Of a DNA stretch of 64,000 nt, positions 47,424-58,400 are shown in pieces. The notes under the pieces are model-generated. The model saw only the letters and a list, made by a program, of their open reading frames with translations. It was not told the DNA's origin and ran no database searches. The translations under genes and the position numbers were made by a program. Every line of letters starts with the position of its first letter. The stretch's first letter is position 1. Source of the DNA: Cyathus striatus (taxonomy: Eukaryota > Basidiomycota > Agaricomycetes > Agaricales > Nidulariaceae); NCBI GenBank assembly GCA_025738555.1, contig JAOVFP010000010.1, forward strand, positions 2,356,001-2,420,000, read 5' to 3'.

Positions 47424-49495
47424 ACAAAAAGACAGCATTACAATTCAAAAAGAAAATGACCACAAAGCAAAAAGTTCAAATAAGCGCCAGGCTCCTATAA
47501 AACTCTCGCAACATCCAAAAGCCTCCCCTGCTCAACCACCCAAAAGCCCTCCATATCCCTCTTGATCTCCTCCCTTCTAAGACTCTTCACCGTAATATTA
47601 AAAGTAGCAGAAACCGGTCTATGGTCTGATACATTCGCCTCGTGCCGCCTATGGTGCACCTGCCGCACCCGTCCCGGAATCCTCGACCTCCAAAGCACAC
47701 AATCGCACCATGCAGGCAAGCGGTGCTTCTCCGAGGTATCATATTCGTTTGATCTAGGCCCTAGGGTCATATTTATACCTCGGCGCAAATGTAAGTGGGC
47801 CTTCCGAGAACCCGCGTAGCCGGAATACGCGGTAATATTTCAGCTCGCGGACGAGCTGGTCGTGGGGTATAAGAGGGTATAAGGCTTGCGTAGTCCCCTG
47901 CTCTCATAGTAGTGATGATGGCATCCCACCTCGCTTCGATTCTGTAGTTCATGTCTCCGTGAAACTATCAAGCGTCAGCCTGGATAACAACAGCGAAAGG
48001 AAAGGAAACGTACAAAACAATCTCATGATCTAATACCATCGTTCCACCCCCACCACCGACATATGCAAGCGGATGCTCCGCAACAGGAGACATCGTCTTT
48101 TCCTCTAAAATGCTTGCGGCGTCCGCATCGCGCCTTCGTACGGCATTCTGCCCGGCCGCAAGATGCGAATTCATGATACACAAAGACGAGTCCCCAATCA
48201 CGAATCGGGCCACTATCCCTTCCTGAATCAATCAGCTCCAACTCTATACCAGAACGAAAAAGAAACACCTTATTCCCATACCTCCCCCTCATACCCCTCT
48301 TAACAGGCATCCCCATATCGGAATATCTGCGTGATAGGGTACATATGCACACCAAGCCTCAACCCACGCACATCCCCACTCCGCACACCCACAATGAAAA
48401 TATATCCCTACTTCGTTCCAACTCACACTATCTCCCCCTCCCCGGACAAAACTCCACCGCACATATCTTACCCTCTTTCACACCCACACCCTTCAACTCA
48501 ATCACATGCACGGGTTCATCCCCCCGACTCAAACCGTACACGCGCAACGTATGCCCCTGGCCCAACACCAAAGAAGTCCTGGAAATAGCCAGTGTCCCAT
48601 TATACAAATGTAGTTGAATTTTAGGCGGATGTGCATCACCGCCGTACCAGAATGATAAAATCGGTCCACGTCTGTTGGATCTCGTTGCATCAGGCATGTG
48701 CTCGACGGCACTTGCCCTAGGATCTTCTTCATCCGCTCTGGAATCGTTATCGGATGATGGGGAAGTGGGTCTCCGCGTGGGAGGGAGCTTGTCCCCAGGT
48801 CTTATTGTCCGCGTTGGAGGAGGTGGGAGGCAGGAGAGGGGTTTTCTCCGCTGTTGTTGCTGGGGGCGAGGGTGTTGAGGGTCATGTAAGGGCAGTGGAG
48901 TATGCGAATGACGCAGGGTATGAGACAAAATATTATGGGTATGCGATGCGATAGAGTGCGGGTTCGAGGCAGGATACGAAACGGGTGTAATCGGATTGGT
49001 ATCAAATGCGAGGGGAAGGAACAAGCTTATACAATGTAGGTCTTCGATCTTCCATATTGGCAACTGTACTCCTGCGTATAGGCAACGGCGGAGCAGGTTT
49101 TGAAGTCGGTAAGGAACTTGGTATCGCCAGTGGTTGCACGGGTGCACTTGACGTGATACTCTCCATGACACCAGGCGAAAGAGACGCACGATGTCTTGGA
49201 GGACGGGGAAACAATCTCCCTTCACTCCCGCTCCCTGATGCACTTGTGGACTATCCTCGCCCCCTCCGCTACTGCCATCCATCTTGGATATCGAACCGGG
49301 TTTAAACCCCCCCCCCACGGCGTGGAGGGGCGGGCCATTGGGGTCCGGCATTGTAATTGAGCTTCTGTCTACTGGTATAGGTGCAGAAGAGGAAGGGACG
49401 TGTTCAGGGCTTTGGGAGGTATGTGGTCCTGGGAAGATGGGGTCTTGTAGCTGTTGGGGTGTATCCGGTTTAGGAGCTGGAGGGCCACGGGGCCA
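47424..49495 (-). pseudogene. WD/5-phosphatase gene, second copy, internally deleted
   Basis: Matches the 5-phosphatase pseudogene at 32015-35160 in order and orientation. An internal deletion joins the equivalent of about 32845 to about 34003 (junction near 48306), removing some 1.15 kb with the first phosphatase motifs and half of the propeller. The copy also lacks everything upstream of about 35160. The phosphatase tail still reads SEKHRLPAWCDCVLW: the Trp lost in copy 1 is kept, but the Arg of CDRV is Cys, a CGT-to-TGT change. A one-base shift interrupts the linker after EDSPQ. Clearly non-functional. Confidence 0.8.
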
Positions 49496-49559
49496 CAATA
49501 GCTGACGAAGTGCAGACGACAGCTAAAAATACATAGGAGAGGAACTTGCTGCTGAAGGC

Positions 49560-50170
49560 AACTATATTAACTCGAAGAGGAGTGCTGTTGAATGGAGACG
49601 GCAGTCTCATGTTGTAGCCAGCGAGGAGAGGGTGGCCAGGCGTTGATACTGCCGGAGGCAGCGGCGACGGCCTCGCACTGCGCTGTCAGTGTAACCAACG
49701 AGTTCGCTCGTCGTCCTTCCCTGAACCAGCGAGGAGGGGTGGCCACGCGTTGATATCGGTTGAGGCAGTGGCGGCGGCCTGTATCTGCTGAGGAGGGCGA
49801 CACACAGTGAGGAGGCAGTGGTAAGATAGTAAAGGCCTCGTACTGCGCTGTAACCAGCGAGTCCGCTCGTCGTCCTTCCCTGCCTGCTGCCCGCGCTGTA
49901 ACCAGCAAGGAGGTAGCAGGAGGGGATGATACAACGGCGATGGCGAACTAGCCAGAAGAAAGTCGAGGCAGGAGTGGAGGATACATGGTAACGGCTAACC
50001 AGCTACGAGGACATGGAAGGACGATAGGCGACATCCTCACACTGTATCTAGCGAGGAGGGCGACACCGTGGGGGAAGTGAGGTGGTAGGCCTCGCACTGT
50101 AACCAGCAAGAGGGAGAGGGAGGGAAGGGACGATGCGGTGGTAACGGCCAACTAGCAAGGAGCTCAGTGC
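49560..50170. repeat. GC-rich imperfect repeats
   Basis: The phrases TGTAACCAGCGAGGAGG, GTGGCCACGCGTTGATA, GGCCTCGCACTG and CGCTCGTCGTCCTTCCCTG recur two to five times in varying order at 40-130 base spacing. This looks like a decayed minisatellite or scrambled repeat. Open frames on the minus strand follow the repetition and are not called. Confidence 0.55.
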
Positions 50171-50884
50171 GACGTGGGCTTCTGCATAGCCAATGGGGGG
50201 GACAGTTAGCAAGGCAGACCGGGAGTATGACGTTTGCACTTACAAATGCAACTTTGCCTCGTCATCCTACCTCCAAGGTGGTCTCCGAGGCGGTGTTGTG
50301 GTCTTGAGGGAGCGGCTTTGACGGTATATCATGTTCAGGGGTTATGGGCGACAAGCATGGGGGGAAAGGAAGCGGCAATGTAATCGACAACGACGAGAAT
50401 AATTGCAAGCACCTGCAAGTGCAACAGCATCACTACAATGTTTGGTAAGGAGCGCGTACACAACAAAGAAATTTTTCTTATCTTACCTAATTGTATCGGA
50501 TCGACAACTAGACGAAGGGAGGGCAGGCAAGAGGAGCGAGAGGCGGGAGAGCAATGAGCAGACGGTCATGACGATGAGGGGGAAGAATAACCGACGGTGG
50601 CAACGACGAAGGTGGTTGGTGTGTGATGTGCCGAGCATCCGAGATCTGAAGATGATCGTCATCGATCTTCGTATATTCACATCAGATTACATAAGTCAAA
50701 GAGAAAGGCGGGTGGAGGTGGGGGATGAGCGACAGGCAGGGAAGGACGACGAGCAGAGGGGGTGGAGGCAGGAGGCGACGATGGGAGGGGCAGCGGGGTG
50801 GTGCGATGCGCGGGAGGGGATGGCAGCAGTCACGATCACCGCGGTTGCCCTCGGATGGGCGTCACCTCGCCATAAATCTCCCTC
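50171..50884. other. GC-rich region, no gene seen
   Basis: A 186-codon ORF at 50403-50963 is low-complexity (Arg/Gly/Gln-rich) and overlaps ORFs of similar length on the other strand. I cannot support it as a gene. Confidence 0.35.
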
Positions 50885-51440
50885 GGAAGCACTCCTGTAC
50901 CCTTTCCAACAGAACTCCACTTCCCTTTCTGCTTCACACGCACACTCCAACATCGAAAGATGATGGGAATAGAAGATGTCAAGAATAGGCGCCAGGCCCA
51001 CAGCCAATCCTCTCCTACTAGTACACCAATAGCGTAGACAGTCTTCTGAGGAACCGTTAACGAATCAGTACGAACATAACTGCAAACGGGATGGGTTCTG
51101 TAGCCTGTTGCCGGGAGGATGAACGTGGTGGCCATGGGTAGGGTAAGGATAGACGAACCTATTCTCGTTTCGTTTCGTTTCGTCTACTTTCTCCACTCTC
51201 TTTGTCTCTGTTCCTCTGCCATCCACCCTCGGGCTTCCTCATCTCCCCGTTCTCTCGTGCTTTGTTCTCCTTGCTCCTTCCCCTTTCATTCACGTACTAG
51301 CGCCCTCTCTAGCTCACTTAACATGAGCCCATCCTACGCACGCTGGCTCGTTTTGCAGGGTGTGCTTGTCGATGTCGACGTCAGGTGCTGGAAGCAGCCA
51401 GTACGAAAAGAACATAGGATTGGTATCGGATAGGGAGGGG
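50885..51440 (+). repeat. Low-complexity repeat block R, copy R3, left half
   Basis: Starts with CCCTTTCCAACAGAACTCCA, as in R1 and R2, and includes the segments TAGACAGTCTTC.GAGGAACC and GGGATGGGTTCTGTA and one TTCACGTACTA unit. It is cut at 51440 by the insertion of a 1.25 kb transposon and continues at 52692. Confidence 0.7.
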
Positions 51441-51442
51441 TA

Positions 51443-52689
51443 CGGTGTCCGGGAACCGCATGCACTTGCTTTTTGATTCGTGTCAACCTGTGTCAACGCT
51501 TGGCGTTCGGCGCTCACGTTACGTAAGCGAACCGATTACGAAAGTCACTATACTTACCTCAAATGCCCCCAGCTTGTATCACATTACAATTTAGACTGTT
51601 AAGAGAGTTATAAGACACTATCCGAGTGCCTATCCGAACACATACCCGCCAAAACACATACCCCCGGTCACGGGTATGGGTTATGACGGGTTTGGTGGAT
51701 TTACGGGTTTCCCACGAGTTTTTAATATATTACAAGTTTGTAGCAGTAGCGGGGAAAAATACATAGCATTTGAACGAGTAAGCTGAATTATACGTCTAAT
51801 AAGCCAACCCCGATATTCAAACGAGCGCCAGCCATACGCCAAGTTATGAAAAGAACGGACAAAAAACAGTGGAAAAGTGATAATAAATAGATATTGTGAG
51901 GAAGAAATTATAGAAATACACATCGTGGTCGAACAAGAGATCTAAAATTTTCGTTTAATATGCCGGTAGAAACATGAAATTGCGGGCTAACTATATACCA
52001 ATTTAAGAAATGAATAGACCTCAACTGGGGTATGAATATAATATATCGTCATTTTGGGAAAGCAGTAGTAGAGAATGCCATAGCATCAGAACAAAAGCGC
52101 CGAAGCGTACGTTTAATATGTCATTTTTAACGCCGAATCGGGTAGAAATCATACATGTACGAAACAAATGGATGACGAATGGTGGAGTAATATAACAATT
52201 AATTGATGGGGAGAAGATTAGGACAAGAATGTTAAATTGTATGTTTAAGATGTTATCATAGACATTGAATAGATAATTTAATATTAACCATCTCAACATG
52301 CGCTATTACTGGTTAAAATTTCATACAAACTGGAGTGTAGTTGGTCTAGAAATTATGGCTGAAGTGTTGCGAAGGTTACGGGTACCGTCAACCTGACCCG
52401 TACCCGTACCTCCTGGTACCCGTGACCCGTGCCATTACCTATGTATTCACTTCACTATAATCCTCCTACCGCACCTTCAAGTGTTTATATTGACAGCCTA
52501 TTTAGTACACCTTCCAATAATCTGTCTCACTTATATGTTAATGGTCTAAATTATACGAGCAGAAGGGCATTTGAAATATAGTAGTGACTTTCGTAATCGG
52601 TTCGCTTATGTAACGTGAGTGCCGAACGCCAAGCGTTGACACAGGTTGACACAAATCAAAAAGCAAGTGCATGCGGTTCCCGGACACCG
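51443..52689. mobile_element. 1,247-bp DNA transposon with 108-bp inverted repeats
   Basis: The left end 51443-51550 and right end 52582-52689 are inverted repeats of 108 bp, starting CGGTGTCCGGGAACCGCATG, with only three mismatches. All three are CpG in the left arm and TpG or CpA in the right arm. TA flanks both ends (51441-51442, 52690-52691). The interior of about 1 kb is AT-rich, has no transposase ORF, and carries GGGTAC/ACCCGT-rich patches near both ends (51640-51715 and 52375-52435). It sits inside repeat R3, so it inserted after that repeat copy existed. Superfamily is uncertain. Confidence 0.9.
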
Positions 52690-52691
52690 TA

Positions 52692-54240
52692 GAGGGGGGT
52701 GAGCTGTTTTTCTTTTCTTTTCTTTTCTTTTCTGTTCTGCACTGTGCTCCTTCACCTTTCGTTCACGTACTAACTAAAGCCCTCTCTGCTTACCCTCGAT
52801 GATCCTACACGCCGACCCCAAGCACGCACGCTCGTTATGCAGAGAATGCTTGTCGACGTTGATATAAGGCACTAGAAGCAGTTGGGAAGCAGCCAGCACG
52901 AAACGAACATAGCATTCATATTGGATGGAGAGGGAGGGTAAGTTCTTACTGTGTTCTGTTCTCTTTGTTCCTCCCACTTCGTTCATGTGCTAACCAAACC
53001 CCTCTCTAGCTCGCTCACCATGAACGCACTTGTCCATCCCAAGCACGCTCGGTCACTGCAAGGTATGTCGATATCGATACGAGGTACGGGACGCAGCAAA
53101 CAGGAGGCAATGGCAAATGTTGGATTGGTATCGGAAGGTCATTATGCAAGGAAGGACAAGAAGGAGGAGGGAGGGTGAGTTCTTATTTCGTTCGTGTATG
53201 AGTGGGGGTTGTGCCTTGCGGTGGGGTGCGGATGGGAACGGGGACCAGAGACGAGCGACAGCACGATAGGGAACAGTGATTGGCCTTGGTGCTGGTAGCT
53301 GCGGCAGTTAAATGGTGCTCGTGCTCGTGCTGCGAGGAAGGGAGGAGGAGGGAGGATTTGACTATTCTCCCTTTTCTCATATGTGTGTGCCGTGCACGGG
53401 GGTGCGAATGGGGACGGGGACGGGAGACACCTCGACACCGACGCAGAGCATGCGGACGGATAGTCATTGAGTACGCCTATTGTGTATTCTATTTCGCCTA
53501 CGGGAGGCTGTCACTGGCACTGGTCGTGCCCTTAGTTACGGTGGATGGTTCTTGGCAGTGGAGTTCGCGTTCATGCTCTATCGCCCACCTCTCTTCCTCT
53601 TCCTTCCTCTCTTCCGTTTCTTTCTCCTCACTTCGCTATCTTCCCTTTGTTTCTTTGTTTTGTTGTTGTCGCCCCATCGCATCCGTATCCTCTCCTGTCC
53701 TATATTCACAAAGCTAACGAGCGTTCAACCCCTGGCAGATATGGTACACCCCAGGTAGACTACGCGCATGGATGTGGTGGGAAAGTGGATTGTTGGGCCG
53801 GAGAGGCTGAAATGCGTGAAGCGTGAAGGTGTGTTTCGTCTCTTGTCTTGTTTTATTCGTATGGTCGTGGTTTCGTTTTACTCGAGTGGCCCATTCTCTC
53901 TTCCTTAGTCTAAGTTATGTTTCATTCATCCCGTCCCTTATACATACATCCTTCCTCCGCTTCTCATTTCCCCGTTCTCGTCCTCCTTCCGTCCGTCCTT
54001 TCTTTCTACCTTTTCTCATTCGTTCGCATGGTCCTCTTTCCACACATTTCTCCTTCCTTGCTTTGTTCCTTGCTTCTCCTCGTAACCCTGAAGCTCACGA
54101 CCTGTTTAGGCCCAATCCATGGTTACCTCTCCCCGTAATCGTCATTGTACAAGCACCCGTCTTCTGATTTACATATCACGTCCGCATCCGAAGCCGTTCC
54201 CCCTGGGCCAATACTGAACCTCGGCTCGGTACCAAGCTAT
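52692..54240 (+). repeat. Low-complexity repeat block R, copy R3, right half
   Basis: Continues R3 after the transposon: a (TTTTC)n run at about 52707-52731, units with TTCACGTACTAACTAA (52759) and TTCATGTGCTAACCAA (52981), the GTGCTCGTGCTCGTGCTGCG segment (about 53315), and the C/T-rich end. It is collinear with 19680-21170 of R1. Confidence 0.7.
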
Positions 54241-54255
54241 GTACCTTACCCTCCC

Positions 54256-54420
54256 TCATACTTTCTCCGCTACCTCCTCCGTGGGACTCCCTATTTGCAA
54301 CACGGCATCGATAGACTTCGCAAATAGAGACTGATGTCTTCTGTCCAGCAAGCTCTGACGGGTCGGGTATGGAGGAAGAGTGGAACTGTCCGTGCTTGCG
54401 TGGGTGCCATTATGGGACAT
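54256..54420 (-). CDS. Small conserved ORF, copy 2 (hypothetical)
   Basis: Counterpart of 21177-21362, starting MSHNGTHASTDSS at 54420, with TRQSLLDRRHQSLFA and SIDAVLQIG. After VAEK the sequence GTATGA could be a splice donor. Conservation of the protein against copy 1, while flanks have indels, is the only evidence for coding. Confidence 0.35.
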   Translation of the reverse strand: MSHNGTHASTDSSTLPPYPTRQSLLDRRHQSLFAKSIDAVLQIGSPTEEVAEKV

Positions 54421-55359
54421 GTATTTAGGTTGAGTACAAGACCTTAGTATACGAAGCAACAGCGTTTTCATACCAGTAGCCACCAAAACTTTAAACTGAC
54501 AATTCTCGATTTTAAAGTCCAGTATCGAAGCTGAGACTATAACAACAAACAGGCTTGACGATGTCAGCAGATAAGTAAAGACATGTGTCGCCGCTGTTAA
54601 GCACTCACTTGTCGTTGGAAGATATTAATAACGACAGTACTGCGGATTCGATTTGACCAACATCGAAACTTACAGGAGTAAATTCGTAGATAGTCTTGAG
54701 GTTTATTCAGCTTGAGCAACCGGGTGAGTTACTGGCTAGTAGGCGTCGACATCCAAGCGATGTGGATAGATTATGTAGCCATTTCCTGACACGATAGCGT
54801 ATGGTGACTCAGATTGTGTCATCGAGAACCCTGAACAGAACCTAACGACTAATACTTACATATATAACGTGCACTTCTTTTATGAGCTCGCTGCTCGCAA
54901 TGCCTCTAGTATTTGACATATGATATGTGTTTACGTGTTTCTACATAACCTAAGTGCTAACAACGAAGCTTCACTCACATTACAGTCGTACCATCATTTA
55001 ACAGTCAACTTGTCAGCCACGTATATAACTATATGTATTATCCACGCCTCTCGTTCGATGATGTCGAATCTCTCACAATCGACATCATCTATGTGAATCG
55101 TCGCTCTCCGATTATCTGATCTGACTCCTGAGCCTGCTTATAACGGGGATCGATCAATCTATTTATTTCCCACTAGGCATCACCACATTGTTCTAGCATA
55201 TGTACAGGGTGCGTTCTTTACTGAGCCCATGATCCTGCTACGTGCACAATTCCATATTTTTAGCCCACACACGAGGGTGCCTAATTACCAGGTTTGTGAA
55301 ACTTCAACGCACTATTAATGTCCTCCATCAGCGCGTGGGTGCCAAATCGAGGTATCAAT
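54421..55359. other. Duplicated then unique intergenic region
   Basis: 54421-54790 matches 21363-21740. 54791-55330 has no match in the window and has normal CpG content. The similarity to copy 1 resumes at about 55335 in the core promoter of the NACHT-WD40 gene. No gene seen. Confidence 0.5.
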
Positions 55360-55367
55360 TATAAAAG
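55360..55367 (+). promoter_or_regulatory. TATA box of NACHT-WD40 gene 2
   Basis: TATAAAAG 106 bases before the ATG at 55473, in the same conserved block as in copy 1. Here the block keeps CpG sites (GCGCGTGGGTG, AATCGA) that read TpG/CpA or are lost in copy 1 (GTGTATGGGTG). Confidence 0.6.
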
Positions 55368-55472
55368 ACAGCCTAATGAGATTGTGTCATTCATTCCCCC
55401 CATCACTGTGAACCTCAACGCTCAATGCTCAAAACTTGAACCCACAAACCTAACTACAACCAAATTTCAATT

Positions 55473-58400
55473 ATGACTCCAGAACTTACTTCAGCTGGTG
55501 AAATGTTCAAAGATGCACACCATACTCACATTCAGAATTCAACAATCAATAATGCTGGCCAAAATTTGACTATTATTAATGAAGGATCTAAACATGACAT
55601 TCAAGAAAAGCTTAGTCTGCTAAAGGCAGTATCTCATGAAGATCATTATGTTCCATATTGCATGGAAGGAACAAGAGAGAAATTATTTGAGAATATAAAC
55701 AAATGGCTCAACAATTTTGGTATGTGTAATTTAGATAACTTTTATGTATATATTCAACTGTCCTGTTTGCAGACAAGTCCACACCAAACATAATGTGGAT
55801 TATGGGATATCCAGGTGCAGGAAAGTCAGCAATTGCTTCCACCATGGTTTCCAAGCTTTCTCAGTCTCAAAGACTCATGGGCTATCACTTCTTCAAAAGA
55901 GATGATGTATTTTTAGGTGACTCCTGCACTGTGTGGCGAACTGCAGCTGCTACTATAGCTTCCAAAAATCCCACTATTGCTGAAGTTATAGCAATGAAGC
56001 TTGATAACACTTTCAGAATTCAAGATATTAAATGGCACTTTGAAAATCTAATTCATTTGATTTTTAGGGACCATATGGGCAAATTAAATGATCCAGTTAT
56101 GGTTATTGATGCATTAGATGAATGTAAAAGATCACCTGACTTCCTGGGCACTTTGTTTTTATGGTCAAAATTTCCAAAAAATTGCAAAATCATAATCACA
56201 AGCAGACCTGGCTACAAGCCAGAAAAGCTCAATAATGCTGAACTATGCATTGACTATGAATTGGAAATTGGCTTTAAGGCTAAATCAGAAACCAATAATG
56301 ATATAATTTATTATCTTAGGAATAAATTTGAGGAGACATATGACTTGTTGGACTGGAAACCAGATGAACAAGATATACATAAAATAGCACAAAAGGCAGC
56401 TGGATTGTTCATTTATGCCTCAACAACTTTTGAATACATCACTTCAGAGGAGCAGGATGAAATAATTCCAAGAAAAAAGCTGGACAATATTCTGAACAAC
56501 CAGGAACAGAGCACAGATTCTGGTATTGACAACTTGTATATGCAAATTCTAAGCACATCTTTCAAAATGTGGAGTACTAAGGACAAACTCACAGTTCAAA
56601 ATGTTCTTGCCATTATAATACTCACCAAGGTTCCACTAGATATCAATGATATACAGCACTTCATTGGTGAAAATAATGAGAAATATCTAAATGATATTAT
56701 TCAGTCAATTCTGAGACATTTAAAATCAGTAGTGTCTTTGGATAAAGGAAAAGTGGTTACCAGACACTTATCTTTTGTAGAATTTCTAACCAGAAGATGT
56801 CAAATTGAGGACTATAAAATTGATAAAAATATTGCTTCTGTGAAATTAGTGAAGGCAATGTATAAGATACTAAATAATGAACTAAAGTTCAACATATGCA
56901 ATCTGGAAACTTCATACAAAAAAAACAATGATGTGGATAAGTTGGCTAAAAGAATTGAGGAATTTATACCAAGCCATTTACAATACTGCTGCATGTATTT
57001 GCCACTGCATGAGATGGAGATATCTCAAATTGTAAACAGAACTGAAGTGAAACAACAATTTATTACTTTCTTGGATCATAAATTGTTGTACTGGTTAGAA
57101 GTCATAAGCTTACTAAATGGAATTCCGGAGGCCTTGGGACATCTAATTGAATTATTAAAAATTTGTTGTAATGTAAGTAAACCAAAATAATATTAAAACA
57201 TAGACTAAATTTAACTATAGAATGATGGAAAAATAAAGGAGTTTATTAATGATGCTATTGAGTTCATTAGGCATTTCTATATTCCAATCACAACAAGTGC
57301 ACCACACATATATCTATCTGCACTACCATTTGCACCTCAAACATCAGTAATTCACAGTCAGTATAAAAATGAATTTGGTAATACTCTTATAAGATTGGGA
57401 AGTATAGAGCAGGACTGGATTTATAGAGGAATAAAAGTTTATCACCATGAATCAGAAGTTGCATGTGTTGCATTCTCCAAAGATGGAAATCAGATTCTTG
57501 CTAGTTTAGAAGGCAATACAATTGGTATATGGGATATCACAACTAGTAAAATTATTGCTGGTCCATTTGAAGGTCACACAGGTGGATTCACATCAATAGC
57601 ATTTTCTCCAGATGGAAAGCAAGTGGTATCTGGCTCATATGACAAAACTGTGAGAATATGGGATGTGGAGAGTGGCACAATTGCTGCTGATCCATTTGAA
57701 GGTCATACAGATTGGGTCACATCAGTAGCATTTTCTCCAGATGGAAAGCAAGTGGTATCTGGCTCAGATGACAAAACTGTGAGAATATGGGATGTGGAGA
57801 GTGGCACAATTGCTGCTGATCCATTTGAAGGTCACACACATCCTGTCAAATCTGTAGCATTTTCTCCAGATGGAAAGCAAGTGGTATCTGGCTCAAATGA
57901 CAAAACTGTGAGAATATGGGATGTGGAGAGTGGCACAATTGCTGCTGATCCATTTGAAGGTCACACACATTCTGTCAGATCTGTAGCATTTTCTCCAGAT
58001 GGAAAGCAAGTGGTATCTGGCTCAGATGACAAAACTGTGAGAATATGGGATGTGGAGAGTGGCACAATTGCTGCTGATCCATTTGAAGGTCATACAGATT
58101 GGGTCACATCAGTAGCATTTTCTCCAGATGGAAAGCAAGTGGTATCTGGCTCAGATGACAAAACTGTGAGAATATGGGATGTGGAGAGTGGCACAATTGC
58201 TGCTGATCCATTTGAAGGTCACACACATCCTGTCAAATCTGTAGCATTTTCTCCAGATGGAAAGCAAGTGGTATCTGGCTCAAATGACAAAACTGTGAGA
58301 ATATGGGATGTGGAGAGTGGCACAATTGCTGCTGATCCATTTGAAGGTCACACACATTCTGTCAGATCTGTAGCATTTTCTCCAGATGGAAAGCAAGTGG

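Noticed and set aside
50403..50963. 186-codon ORF as a gene
   Set aside because: Low-complexity Arg/Gly-rich translation, overlapping ORFs on the other strand, no splice signals or homology seen.
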